From a bacterium (lineage in GTDB: Bacteria > Armatimonadota > Fimbriimonadia > Fimbriimonadales > Fimbriimonadaceae), in the NCBI GenBank assembly GCA_013823945.1, contig PNMZ01000003.1:1-64000 (forward strand): a stretch of DNA of 64,000 bases, read 5' to 3'. The translations under genes and the position numbers were made by a program. The notes below the pieces were generated by a model. That model worked only from the letters and a program-made list of their open reading frames with translations. It was not told where the DNA came from and did not search any database. This document shows, piece by piece, positions 15,212-23,912 of the stretch (its first letter is position 1; each line of letters opens with the position of its first letter).

Positions 15212-16201
15212 GTGAGCGAGAACAAACGAATTCTGAGTGGAATGCGAAGCACAAGCCCGAAGTTGCACATCGGGAACTATGAGGGTGCGTTGCGGAACTG
15301 GGTTCAGATGCAGGACGAGGGGTATGAGATGTTCTGCATGGTAGCGGATTGGCACGCGCTCACGACGATGGAGGGGAAGGAGTCGGGGCGATTTGCAAGG
15401 GAAGTCGCGAAAGATTTTATTGCTGGGGGGATTGATCCGGCGAAATCCGCAGTGTTTATTCAGAGCCATGTTAAGGAGCACGCAGAGTTTCATTTGCTAT
15501 TGAGCATGATCACCCCGCTCGGTTGGCTCGAGCGAAATCCTACTTACAAAGAGAAGCAAGCGGACATTTTGGGAGTAGAACGGGAGCCGTACGGTCTGCT
15601 TGGTTACCCAGTTTTACAAACGGCAGACATTTTGCTCTATCGCCCAGTGGGAGTTCCGGTGGGTCGAGACCAAGCCCCCCATTTGGAAATTGGGAATGAC
15701 ATCGGTCAGCGATTCAATCGGTTGTTTGATGTTGAACTGTTTGAGCCGTACCAGTATTTGATACCCAAGGATGAGAATCGGGCGAAGCTGCCGGGGCTGG
15801 ACATGCGGAAGATGAGTAAAAGCTACGACAACTGTATTTATTTGAGCGACACTGCGGATGAAACGGCCGCAAAAATCAAAAGTGCTTTCACGACTCCGAC
15901 GAAGCTCCGAAAAGAAGATCCGGGTGTTCCGGAAGGTTGTGCGGTTTGTCAGTATTTGAAGCTTTACTCGCCGGATTGGGAACGTCAGTGGGCGGAGGAT
16001 GTTGCGGGCGAGCGGGGCTGTTTTCAGAGCAAGAAGGAATTGACAGAGGTGATTAATGAGTTTTTGCGCCCGATGCGAGAGCGGCGCGCGGCATTGGACG
16101 ATGGTGCGGTCGAAGAAATTTTGGTGGCCGGGGCGGAGAAGGCTCGGTCGGTTGCGGCAGATACGATGGATAGGGTTCGATCGGCGATGGGTTTGTATTA
16201 G
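15212..16201 (+). CDS. trpS: Tryptophanyl-tRNA synthetase
   Basis: 329 residues, class I Rossmann fold. The HIGH signature appears as HIGN (as usual in TrpRS) and the KMSKS loop as MRKMSKSYDN. ADWHALTT and the GRDQAPHLEIGNDI stretch contact ATP and tryptophan. The enzyme charges tRNA-Trp. It starts at GTG with GGGGAG upstream. All catalytic elements are present and the length is normal. Confidence 0.96.
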   Translation: MSENKRILSGMRSTSPKLHIGNYEGALRNWVQMQDEGYEMFCMVADWHALTTMEGKESGRFAREVAKDFIAGGIDPAKSAVFIQSHVKEHAEFHLLLSMITPLGWLERNPTYKEKQADILGVEREPYGLLGYPVLQTADILLYRPVGVPVGRDQAPHLEIGNDIGQRFNRLFDVELFEPYQYLIPKDENRAKLPGLDMRKMSKSYDNCIYLSDTADETAAKIKSAFTTPTKLRKEDPGVPEGCAVCQYLKLYSPDWERQWAEDVAGERGCFQSKKELTEVINEFLRPMRERRAALDDGAVEEILVAGAEKARSVAADTMDRVRSAMGLY

Positions 16202-16220
16202 AAAGGACTTGGCGTAGACT

Positions 16221-16394
16221 ATGGCTATGGATCAGCAAGAAGAGTGGGTTCCGACTCCCGAGCAATTGAAACGAATTGAGCAAGGGGCAAAAGATATTCG
16301 TGAAGGCAAAGTTTATGGGGAAGAAGAGGCTCGGGTGGAAATACGGCGACGAGTTCGAGAGATGAATCGAATCGTAGACCATGATTCCGCATAA
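16221..16394 (+). CDS. Antitoxin of ParDE/RelBE-type pair
   Basis: 57 residues, too short to stand out by length. It is highly charged, with a helix rich in Glu/Arg (GEEEARVEIRRRVREMN) that could wrap the toxin and a short N-terminal part. Its TAA overlaps the ATG of the following ParE-like gene by one base (16394), the hallmark of co-translated toxin-antitoxin genes. No clear ribbon-helix-helix is visible, so the antitoxin subfamily is unassigned. Confidence 0.72.
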   Translation: MAMDQQEEWVPTPEQLKRIEQGAKDIREGKVYGEEEARVEIRRRVREMNRIVDHDSA

Positions 16395-16684
16395 TGACCC
16401 TTTCAGCTGTAGCTCTTGCCGATTTGGCCGAAATTGCATTCTATACCGAGCGGGTTTGGGGACATCGCCAATCGCTCATATATGAAGATTTTCTATTTGA
16501 CCTCATGCATTGTTTGGAGTCGAAAGAGCTTTCGGGCAAACCGCTTCGATCAGTGCCCAATTGTTGGTACTACTTGGCAAGGTGGCCGGGTGCGGAACAC
16601 GGACACTACATCGTCTTTGAAAGGATTGAGGAATCAATTTTTGTAAGGACATTGGTACATTCCGCATCAAATTTCAAATTCTAG
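16394..16684 (+). CDS. ParE/RelE-superfamily toxin
   Basis: 96 residues. LSAVALADLAEIAFYTERVWG, then GKPLRSVPNCWYYLARWPGAEHGHYIVFERIEESIFVRTLVHS, matches the ParE/RelE fold: two N-terminal helices followed by a four-stranded sheet with the conserved R...Y...Y and final VxR/H segment. ParE members poison gyrase and RelE members cleave mRNA; the target cannot be decided here. It is coupled to the antitoxin gene by a one-base overlap. Confidence 0.82.
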   Translation: MTLSAVALADLAEIAFYTERVWGHRQSLIYEDFLFDLMHCLESKELSGKPLRSVPNCWYYLARWPGAEHGHYIVFERIEESIFVRTLVHSASNFKF

Positions 16685-16687
16685 AAT

Positions 16688-17260
16688 CTAGCTTCGTGTG
16701 CCGGGTTTGGTGATTTCGATGTCTCGGAGCCAGTCGGGGATTTCGTGTTCAGCCCAGGATTCGGCTTCGACTTTGTAGCTGGCAAAAAGTGGAGCACCAA
16801 AGTCGATGTCGTTGGTTGCGCGGTCAATGAGGACGCCGACTCCGGCGATTTTTCCGCCGGCTAGGGTGATCGCTTGGGCAGTTTCTTGAACGCTCAGGCC
16901 CGTGGTCAGGACATCGTCTACAATAAGAACTCGAGCTCCTTCGGGGATTGAAGCGTTGCGGCGGATCATTTTCATTCCATCAACGCTTTCAACATAAATT
17001 GCGGATAATCCCATTTGGCGAGCAACTTCAAACGCAATGATGATTCCGCCTGTTGTGGGTCCGGCGACGATGTCAACTTGTCCGGCAAAGTGTTCAGCAA
17101 TTTCTGTGCAGAGAGCTGACAGAGCTTTCGGATTTTCAAGTACGCGGAATTTTTCGAAGTAAATGTTTGAGTGGCGACCTGACGTTAGTTTAAAGTGACC
17201 TTTGAGAATGGCTCCCGAATCTTGAAGGAGCTGTTCGAGCATTTCGCGATTGTTCGTCAT
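16688..17260 (-). CDS. pyrE: Orotate phosphoribosyltransferase
   Basis: 190 residues. The PRPP loop reads VLIVDDVLTTGLS, and the N-terminal LTSGRHSNIYFEKFRV and AGPTTGGIIIA hold the orotate and pyrophosphate contacts. It makes orotidine 5'-monophosphate in pyrimidine synthesis. It is the last gene of a minus-strand run ccmE-ccmF-panD-pyrE, two bases after panD's stop, so likely co-transcribed. Confidence 0.95.
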   Translation of the reverse strand: MTNNREMLEQLLQDSGAILKGHFKLTSGRHSNIYFEKFRVLENPKALSALCTEIAEHFAGQVDIVAGPTTGGIIIAFEVARQMGLSAIYVESVDGMKMIRRNASIPEGARVLIVDDVLTTGLSVQETAQAITLAGGKIAGVGVLIDRATNDIDFGAPLFASYKVEAESWAEHEIPDWLRDIEITKPGTRS

Positions 17261-17262
17261 TT

Positions 17263-17625
17263 TTAGCCTAAGACAGAGAATGGACTAAGGTCGCGGATAA
17301 CTTCGTTATTGTCGCCGAGGAGAACGATTTGGGGGGTGACTGGTTCATCGGCAAGAGCGAATGCGGCGATGATAATTCGGTCGCCTTTTTCAAAAAAGTG
17401 GGCGGCTCCACCGTTGAGTCCGATGACACCTTTTGGGCCAGAAAAGGCGTAGGTTTGGATGCGGGATTTGTGGTCAACAGCCCAGATATGAACAAGCTCG
17501 CCATCTTCAATTCCGACCGCTTTGAGCAGGTCAGCATCAATTTCGATACTGCCCACATAGTCGGGATTTGCGTACGTTATGCGTCCGTGGTGGAGCTTAG
17601 ACTTCAACAAGGTTTTCAGTTGCAT
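17263..17625 (-). CDS. panD: Aspartate 1-decarboxylase (pro-enzyme)
   Basis: 120 residues with the self-cleavage site Tyr-Val-Gly-Ser-Ile; the Gly25-Ser26 bond is cut to make the pyruvoyl group. The remainder follows PanD closely (GRITYANPDYVGSI, LNGGAAH, GDRIIIAAFA). It decarboxylates aspartate to beta-alanine for pantothenate. It overlaps the end of ccmF by 29 bases on the same strand, so it is translationally coupled. Confidence 0.95.
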   Translation of the reverse strand: MQLKTLLKSKLHHGRITYANPDYVGSIEIDADLLKAVGIEDGELVHIWAVDHKSRIQTYAFSGPKGVIGLNGGAAHFFEKGDRIIIAAFALADEPVTPQIVLLGDNNEVIRDLSPFSVLG

Positions 17626-20047
17626 CTGCTTGATCCGTTTCCGGTTCGGTGGAGTTTGAATCTTCCGGATTTTTCGGAGTCTTCGGTCTATTTCGACGGT
17701 AAATCGCGCCGAGCGTTCCGCCGAGAGCCATGATACCGACCCCGTACCAGACGAGAATAGTCAGGGGCTTATAGAAAATTTGAACCGGGTAAGCCGGCGT
17801 CGTGTACTTGATGACCAAAGCGGCGGATTTATCGGCGGCGTTGATACTGTCTACATAGATGCCCAGACCCCGACCAATATCAACGACGGGCCGTTCCATT
17901 TCACCGGGGCCGAGGAGCTTGACGTAAGGTTTGATGACTTCTTCGCCAGCGGGGCTTGTGACGGTGAGGACGGTTGAGAATTTTGCCCCGAATGTTCCGG
18001 GTGTTCCTTCCGTTTCCATGCCTTGGTAGGAAATGAGTACGCGGTTGAACTCGGCACGCTGTCCGGGCAGAAGACTGACGGGTTCGCTCCCGCCAAAATC
18101 GAGAGTGCCTTCTTCTTCTATGTGAAAAGCACGAGCAACGACATAGAGATCATAAAGTGGCCACGAATGAATGTAGGGCCAGAGAAATTCTTGGGGTGAA
18201 CCATCTTGTCCAGGAATGAAATAAAGTCCGGGGGTTGCGGTGAACTGATTTGGTCCTTTGCGGAAATTCATCCGCACTTTATTGTTGCGGTCTGCAAAGG
18301 TTGAGGTGTAGTCGAGCAGGTCTATATCGTAGCCGAAGGCCTGGATGGTCTTGGATTCGTGGACGACCCCCTCAAATTTTTGTTCTAACCCTCGGGAGAA
18401 GATCAATCCGGCCAATGTGAGGACTACTCCTAAGTGAGTGAGCATTCCCGCCGAAGACAGTTTGTTTTTACGAAAGAGCTGGATGCCTTTGGCGAAGTTT
18501 GCAAAAATGGCAAATGAACAAACGGCGAACAGGAAGAGCACCCACGGGGTCGTTGGAATTGTGGCCTGTCCTAGCAGCAGTTCGGTTGTTTTGGCGGGGT
18601 CGGCACTGCGACCAGGGAATCCGACAATGAAGCTTCCGAATGCGACTTCTCTACCCCCCCACTTAAGCCAAAGGAGGAGAAATCCGGTCGTGGCAATTGT
18701 GGCGGCGAGGCAATTGATCAAGAGACTGGCTTTGGATTTGAGGTCGGCTTTCCGCCACGTAAGGAAGGGACCAATTGCCATGAGGAAGACAATGGGGAGG
18801 AATGGAAATGCGGTGACGGTGTTGTAGAGGGATTCTTCGACCACCTTGGGGGACTGGCCTTGAAGAGACTGGATGAGAGGGACACTCATGCCGAATCCAG
18901 CGATCACCCCGACCAGAATGAGTAGCCAGTTACCGTAAGCATAAAAGGTGTCCTTTGTGAAAAAGCCTTCAATTTTTGGTGCGGGCGGGGCGATGGTCGC
19001 CCACCATTTCTTAGTTGGGAAAAGCACTGCAACGAAACCAATGAGTGCAGCGAATCCGAGGCCGGTGAGAATCCATAGGGCCGACCGATCCATTTGGGCG
19101 AAGCTGTGGACGCTGGTGTCGCCGAGGAATCCGCTCCGTGTGAGAAATGTGCCGTAAACGAATGTCAGGAATGGAGAAGCGGCGAGCGCAGCATTGCCTA
19201 TGTGCCACTTGTTTCGGGCTTTTTGAACGATCATTCCGTGGACGAAAGCGGCAAGGATGAGCCAGGGAACAAGTGAAGTATTTTCAACCGGATCCCAAGC
19301 CCAGAATCCTCCCCATCCTAGGGTTTCATATGCCCAGAATCCGCCCATGCAGAGGCCAACTCCGGTGAGTGAGAGGGCAACAAGAGCCCACGGGCGCACT
19401 TGATCGATCCATGTGTCGAGGTCTCGGTGGAGCATGGCGGCAACCGACCAAGCAAACAATGCGGTGAGACAGCCGAAACCGAGAAAAATCGTGGGGGGGT
19501 GAATTACAACCCAATAGTTGAGCAGGCTGGGGGCCATTCCAAATCCGTCCGAAAGGTCAGTTCCGGCAGGATTGAGGGCGAATGGCGATTCAAAAGAGAG
19601 AATCCCGGCTAGAGCGGCGAGGAAAAGGCTTCCGACTCCGGCGAACCATCGTTCGTATCCTTTAGCTTTTCTCACAGCGAGGCTAAGGAACAAGGCCGAG
19701 CAAATTGTCCAAAGGAGAAAGGAACCTTCTTGACCTGACCAGACTCCAGCAAATTTGTACTGAAGTTCGTGGTCGAGAGCGGAGTGGCGTTGGACGTACC
19801 GAAATTGAAACTGCGAGGTGAGAAAGAGGGTGAGGAGCGAAAGAAAGCCAGTGCCAAATGAAATGCTGGCTCCGTGAAGTGCTTTTACAGCAAGAGTTTG
19901 GTTTTTGCGGAAAGCGGCTATAAAGCTCGTGAAAGCGAGAATGCCCCCAAGGGCCACAAGAATGCGACCTAGCGTTCCAACCCAGGTCAGGGTGTTTACG
20001 GGAACTGGTGCGGTTTGCGCCCAGAGCGTGAAGAAATCGAGATTCAT
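17597..20047 (-). CDS. ccmF: Cytochrome c maturation protein CcmF (heme lyase subunit)
   Basis: 816 residues and about 15 membrane spans. The tryptophan-rich heme-handling WWD signature is WGGFWAWDPVEN, flanked by conserved HPPTIFLG and MIVQKARNKWHIGN. A large periplasmic domain precedes a last transmembrane segment (PLTILVWYGVGIMALGGTLGA). CcmF attaches heme to apocytochrome c in System I. It starts six bases after ccmE ends. No ccmA, B, C or H gene lies nearby in this window. Confidence 0.93.
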   Translation of the reverse strand: MNLDFFTLWAQTAPVPVNTLTWVGTLGRILVALGGILAFTSFIAAFRKNQTLAVKALHGASISFGTGFLSLLTLFLTSQFQFRYVQRHSALDHELQYKFAGVWSGQEGSFLLWTICSALFLSLAVRKAKGYERWFAGVGSLFLAALAGILSFESPFALNPAGTDLSDGFGMAPSLLNYWVVIHPPTIFLGFGCLTALFAWSVAAMLHRDLDTWIDQVRPWALVALSLTGVGLCMGGFWAYETLGWGGFWAWDPVENTSLVPWLILAAFVHGMIVQKARNKWHIGNAALAASPFLTFVYGTFLTRSGFLGDTSVHSFAQMDRSALWILTGLGFAALIGFVAVLFPTKKWWATIAPPAPKIEGFFTKDTFYAYGNWLLILVGVIAGFGMSVPLIQSLQGQSPKVVEESLYNTVTAFPFLPIVFLMAIGPFLTWRKADLKSKASLLINCLAATIATTGFLLLWLKWGGREVAFGSFIVGFPGRSADPAKTTELLLGQATIPTTPWVLFLFAVCSFAIFANFAKGIQLFRKNKLSSAGMLTHLGVVLTLAGLIFSRGLEQKFEGVVHESKTIQAFGYDIDLLDYTSTFADRNNKVRMNFRKGPNQFTATPGLYFIPGQDGSPQEFLWPYIHSWPLYDLYVVARAFHIEEEGTLDFGGSEPVSLLPGQRAEFNRVLISYQGMETEGTPGTFGAKFSTVLTVTSPAGEEVIKPYVKLLGPGEMERPVVDIGRGLGIYVDSINAADKSAALVIKYTTPAYPVQIFYKPLTILVWYGVGIMALGGTLGAIYRRNRPKTPKNPEDSNSTEPETDQADATENLVEV

Positions 20048-20053
20048 CTGGTT

Positions 20054-20458
20054 TTAGTTCAGTTCAGCCTTCGTTTTATTCTGAGCTTTAGGATCGCTTT
20101 CGTACTTGCTGGGGCACTTGGTGAGGATTTTGTGGCTTTCGAATGTTTCGCCTTTCATTCCACCGACGGCAACGACGCGGGTCGCTTCTCCCATGTTTGC
20201 CGGGGGTAATCCGTGAAATAGGACGTTCACGGTGTCACCGTTGTCGTCGCGCATGGCGAATCGGACTTTTTGTGTATTTATATCAACTTGAACAGTCTCT
20301 TTCAACAGATCACCTTGGATATGAAGATTATCAGCATCGGTTTTCTTTGCCTCGGCGACGGTGACATATGGGCTTGCATTGGAGAGCATCACAAACGCGA
20401 CGGTTGAAAGTGCAATTACTCCGGCAACAATTCCGACGAGGGACTTGGCATTACTCAT
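20054..20458 (-). CDS. ccmE: Heme chaperone CcmE, CxxxY variant
   Basis: 134 residues: an N-terminal membrane anchor (VGIVAGVIALSTVAFVML) and an OB-fold domain with LHIQGDLLKETVQVDINTQKVRFAMRD and NVLFHGLPPANMGEATRVVAVGG. The covalent heme site, HxxxY in most bacteria, is here Cys115-Pro-Ser-Lys-Tyr119. A Cys-containing CxxxY form is known from some archaea and sulfate reducers, where heme attaches through the cysteine. It chaperones heme to CcmF, encoded immediately downstream. Confidence 0.93.
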   Translation of the reverse strand: MSNAKSLVGIVAGVIALSTVAFVMLSNASPYVTVAEAKKTDADNLHIQGDLLKETVQVDINTQKVRFAMRDDNGDTVNVLFHGLPPANMGEATRVVAVGGMKGETFESHKILTKCPSKYESDPKAQNKTKAELN

Positions 20459-20631
20459 GGCCTTAACGACATTGTACGTTAGGTTCAGGCAGGGCCCGAG
20501 GAAGATTTCTGAAAGTAGGGAACAAGGCTGAGCGATGAAGCGTTACATAGAGAGCGCGGGTCTGGGTGCCTTGTTTATTGGTGATTTAGGATAAACTGGC
20601 AGAAGAGATTCGAACCGAGCGTTAAGACGTT

Positions 20632-21201
20632 ATGAATGCACTTGCAAAATTAGCCGTGGTTGGGGGATTGCTCGCAGTGAGCGCACCTAACTTTGCCCAA
20701 AAAGCGACGCCCGAGCAGATGGGGCCATACGCAAATCGTGAGGACATGGGTGTGTTCCACATGCAAACGAAGCTGGGGAGCTTTAAAATGATCAACGGCG
20801 AAGGTCGAGTGGATTTCTCGTTCAAGGGGACGCTTTTGGTTTCAAATCACACCGACGGTGAGATGCGCGTAGTTTCAGGGAACTTGAGAAAGGAGTATTC
20901 CAAGAACAATCGAACGGTCTATACGGGCCAAGCGCGTGTGATTCTTACTGGTAAGTGGCGCGGCATCCAATGGTTTGGCAGTGACCTGACTGCGGTTAAG
21001 TACGGAAAAGGTTTCGTGCGAGTCAGCGGTGAATTCGACCGCAATATGAAGACAGGTTTTTATTGGTTTGAAGATCCGGCGGCAAAGAATGCATTCCCGG
21101 CATCAAGCGTTATTAGCTTGGCGATTCCGCCACCAGAGTACGGGGCCAATCGCAACATTAAGCCGACTCCTCGGAAGGGCGGAGCAGCGGGCGGAAACTG
21201 A
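20632..21201 (+). CDS. Secreted protein of unknown function
   Basis: 189 residues with a signal peptide (LAKLAVVGGLLAVSAPNFA, cleavage before QKA). The remaining domain is beta-rich (VDFSFKGTLLVSNHTDG, RVILTGKWRGIQWFG, GFVRVSGEFDRN) with a Pro/Gly C-tail. It resembles LPS-transport OstA/LptC-like or filament-type periplasmic sheets only loosely and I do not assign a family. The stop is three bases from the TTG start of the next gene, suggesting co-transcription. Confidence 0.65.
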   Translation: MNALAKLAVVGGLLAVSAPNFAQKATPEQMGPYANREDMGVFHMQTKLGSFKMINGEGRVDFSFKGTLLVSNHTDGEMRVVSGNLRKEYSKNNRTVYTGQARVILTGKWRGIQWFGSDLTAVKYGKGFVRVSGEFDRNMKTGFYWFEDPAAKNAFPASSVISLAIPPPEYGANRNIKPTPRKGGAAGGN

Positions 21202-21204
21202 CCT

Positions 21205-21999
21205 TTGCTGACCCACACCTTTTGCCACATCCCTCGACTTGGAGCGCATACGGAAAGGGAGTTGTGGCGGTCAGGGTGTCGGCATTGGGATTACTTCTTG
21301 GAGCATTCACATGAGTTCTCGACGGGTGCGGTGAGTCGAGACGAAGCAAAACGGGCGATTGAGGAATCTACCCAAGCACTCTCAGAGCGTAATCACCAGT
21401 ATTTTGCTGACTCGTTGAGCAGTAAAGAAGCGTGGCGGGCTTGGCCAGAATTTGGCGACAAGATTTACTATCTCGATATCGAAACGGATGGGGGTCAATC
21501 AGGGGATTCGATTACAACGGTTGGTCTCTATGACGGAAAGGACTTTGTTTGCTTGGTTAAGGGGCAAGATTTGGGGGATTTTCCGGACGTTATCAGCAGG
21601 GCCGGGATGCTTGTCACGTTTTTTGGACAAGGTTTTGATATTCCCATGCTGAAGAAGGCATTTCCTATGGTGCCTTTTGATCAGATTCACCTCGATCTGT
21701 GTTTTGCGCTCAAGAGGGTTGGGGTCAGAGGTGGCCTTAAGAAGATTGAGAAGCAGTTTGGAATCGCCAGAGGCGATGAGACGGACGGTTTGTCGGGCAT
21801 GGATGCGATTCGGTTGTGGAGACAATATCAACGAGGGGATGATTCTTCGCTTGAAACATTGATCGAATACAACCGAGAGGACGTTGTTAATTTGGAAGTC
21901 TTGGCGGCAATAACTTATGGCAAATTGCGTGATGAAACTTTGGGGATGGCAGGATTAAGTCCGGCTGATTTCGATCAACCTTCGGCCCGCCTCTTCTAG
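21205..21999 (+). CDS. Ribonuclease H-like exonuclease (YprB-type)
   Basis: 264 residues from TTG. An N-terminal helical region (GCRHWDYFLEHSH) precedes a 3'-5' exonuclease-like RNase H fold. The metal motifs include YYLDIETDGG (Asp and Glu), NREDVVNLEVL (the conserved NxxD motif in the last helix) and an internal HLDL. This is the YprB/RNase_H_2 group, sometimes fused to helicases in other bacteria. It probably trims single-stranded DNA or RNA. The 3' end overlaps the convergent threonine aldolase gene by 45 bases. Confidence 0.8.
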   Translation: MLTHTFCHIPRLGAHTERELWRSGCRHWDYFLEHSHEFSTGAVSRDEAKRAIEESTQALSERNHQYFADSLSSKEAWRAWPEFGDKIYYLDIETDGGQSGDSITTVGLYDGKDFVCLVKGQDLGDFPDVISRAGMLVTFFGQGFDIPMLKKAFPMVPFDQIHLDLCFALKRVGVRGGLKKIEKQFGIARGDETDGLSGMDAIRLWRQYQRGDDSSLETLIEYNREDVVNLEVLAAITYGKLRDETLGMAGLSPADFDQPSARLF

Positions 22000-22971
22000 C
22001 ATTTCGTCGGTGATTTGGTGGTGAAAAACGAACCTCATCCTTTGTGGTCCGAAGGGATATGCCCGAAGATTTTTTGATTCGCACTGTTCAGCGATCTCGG
22101 TTGCAGGTCGGTCAAGATCGAGCATAACAATGTTTGTTTCCGGCGCGGGAGACGACCATTGGGTGTTTGCATTGATGAATTCGGAGAATTGTTTAGCCCG
22201 GGCGTGATCTTGGATTAATTTTGGAAACTGGTGTTCGATTGCAAAGAGTCCGGTGGCAGCAAGAAGCCCGGATTGTCGCATACCACCACCGAGGCGCTTT
22301 CGCCAAATTCTGGCCCGTTCAATGTGTTCGGCGGTTCCTGCAAGGACGCTTCCGACCGGAGTGCCAAGGGCTTTGCTGAGACACAGGCTGACGCTATCAA
22401 CATGGATTGTGAATTGGGAGATGGGCTCGTTTAGGGCGGCAGCGGCGTTCCAAAGTCGTGCCCCATCGAGGTGGATTTTTATTCCGAGTTCGTTGGCGAT
22501 CTGTCGAAGTTCGGAATGCTCGTGTGGACTCACAATCGAACCACCGTGACGGTTATGGGTGTTCTCGAGGCAGAGCAAAGTTGTTCCGGGGGTGTGGAGA
22601 GAAGGCGCGAGGTACTTTCTTCGGACTAAGTCAGGAGTGGGAGTACCACGTTCAGTTTCATAAGACCGTATTGTAAGCCCATTGAGAACAGCGAGAGCAC
22701 CGACTTCATAGTGAAGAATGTGGGCTTCGTCTTCAACTAAAATGCTATCTCCAGGGTTAGTGAGCGCGGCGATTCCAATTTGGTTGCCCATCGTTCCGCT
22801 GGGAACGAATACGGCGGCTTCCATCTCGGTTAGATCGCAGATTTTTTGTTCCAGGGCTTGGACAGTCGGATCATCGCCTAAGACATCGTCACCGACCGGT
22901 GCCGCAATCATTGCCTGGAGCATTTTGGGCGTTGGTTTGGTGACAGTATCGGATCGAAGGTCAATGATCAT
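21955..22971 (-). CDS. ltaE: Low-specificity L-threonine aldolase
   Basis: 338 residues, PLP fold-type I. MIIDLRSDTVTKPT is the diagnostic N-terminus, the PLP lysine is in SLCLSKALGTPVGS, and HLDGARLWNAAAA carries the Asp-Gly-Ala-Arg motif. It cleaves threonine/allo-threonine to glycine and acetaldehyde. It is convergent with the RNase H-like gene, overlapping by 45 bases, and co-directional with the esterase gene upstream. Confidence 0.93.
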   Translation of the reverse strand: MIIDLRSDTVTKPTPKMLQAMIAAPVGDDVLGDDPTVQALEQKICDLTEMEAAVFVPSGTMGNQIGIAALTNPGDSILVEDEAHILHYEVGALAVLNGLTIRSYETERGTPTPDLVRRKYLAPSLHTPGTTLLCLENTHNRHGGSIVSPHEHSELRQIANELGIKIHLDGARLWNAAAALNEPISQFTIHVDSVSLCLSKALGTPVGSVLAGTAEHIERARIWRKRLGGGMRQSGLLAATGLFAIEHQFPKLIQDHARAKQFSEFINANTQWSSPAPETNIVMLDLDRPATEIAEQCESKNLRAYPFGPQRMRFVFHHQITDEMLEEAGRRLIEISRT

Positions 22972-22980
22972 CGTGAATCT

Positions 22981-23820
22981 CTACAGAGTGCGAACAAACT
23001 CGAGGCTCAGCTCCCGAATGTGGAGCCAGCTTTCCATTGTGAACGAGTGACCCTCCTCGGGCAGACTATGGTATTCGGCGGGAATGCCAGCTTGGCAAAG
23101 ATGGACATAGAGGCTTTTGCTTTGTTCTGGCGGGACGATATCGTCACTATCGCCGTGGAAGATTAGGAAGGGAGGGGCGTTTTCGTGGATATGGGTGATC
23201 GGAGAAGCATTGGCGTATTTATCGGGAAACTGGCTATACGAGCAGTCCATGAATTGCTCGAGAAAGGACATTGAAATTGGGTATTGGGTTTCGTTGGGGT
23301 TTCGGATGTCCGTTATGGGGCAGATTGTGATTACGCCATCGACATTCTCGGTAGGGTTTCCTTTGGAGTCATGCTGTTGGAGTCCGGCAATACAACTGAG
23401 ATGACCTCCAGCAGAGTTGCCAAACGCGATTAATCGCTTGGGGTCGAGGTTGAATTCTTTGGCGTTGTCACGAAGGAACTTTGTTGCAGCAAGCACGTCG
23501 TCGCAAGCGGCAGGGAATGGGTGCAGAGGGGCTAAACGATAGGCGACGCAGGCGCAAGCGATGCCTTGAGAAGCAAAAAATGAGGCTTCGTCGTGAAATG
23601 AGGATTTATCGCCGCTGATCCAGCCGCCTCCGTGAAGCATGATGAGGGTGGGATAGGGGTCGTTTCCTTCTGGAGTGAAAATGTCCAGGAGCGCGCCTTT
23701 GGTTGATGGGGAATAGGCGACATTGGAGTGAATCTTCACAGAATTATTTTGGCATGGGTTAGGGGAAGGCGCGGGTAAGACCGATGTGAGCAGGCGGTAG
23801 ACATTTTGGACATTTTTCAT
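22981..23820 (-). CDS. Alpha/beta-hydrolase esterase (HSL/BD-FAE type)
   Basis: 279 residues. The oxyanion motif is LHGGGW, the nucleophile Ser is in FGNSAGGH, an Asp lies in HGDSDDIVPP and the catalytic His is probably EEGHSFT. The fold is that of hormone-sensitive lipase-like carboxylesterases. The first 35 residues are probably cytosolic linker; no convincing signal peptide is visible. The substrate is unknown. It is divergently transcribed from the regulator at 23913. Confidence 0.85.
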   Translation of the reverse strand: MKNVQNVYRLLTSVLPAPSPNPCQNNSVKIHSNVAYSPSTKGALLDIFTPEGNDPYPTLIMLHGGGWISGDKSSFHDEASFFASQGIACACVAYRLAPLHPFPAACDDVLAATKFLRDNAKEFNLDPKRLIAFGNSAGGHLSCIAGLQQHDSKGNPTENVDGVITICPITDIRNPNETQYPISMSFLEQFMDCSYSQFPDKYANASPITHIHENAPPFLIFHGDSDDIVPPEQSKSLYVHLCQAGIPAEYHSLPEEGHSFTMESWLHIRELSLEFVRTL

Positions 23821-23912
23821 CGTTTTTTTTCAAAATGGTGAAATTCGTCTGGTTTATATGTGATATTTATGTTGTCGAATCCGAACAGGAATTGGCAAAA
23901 AGGGAGAGACAA

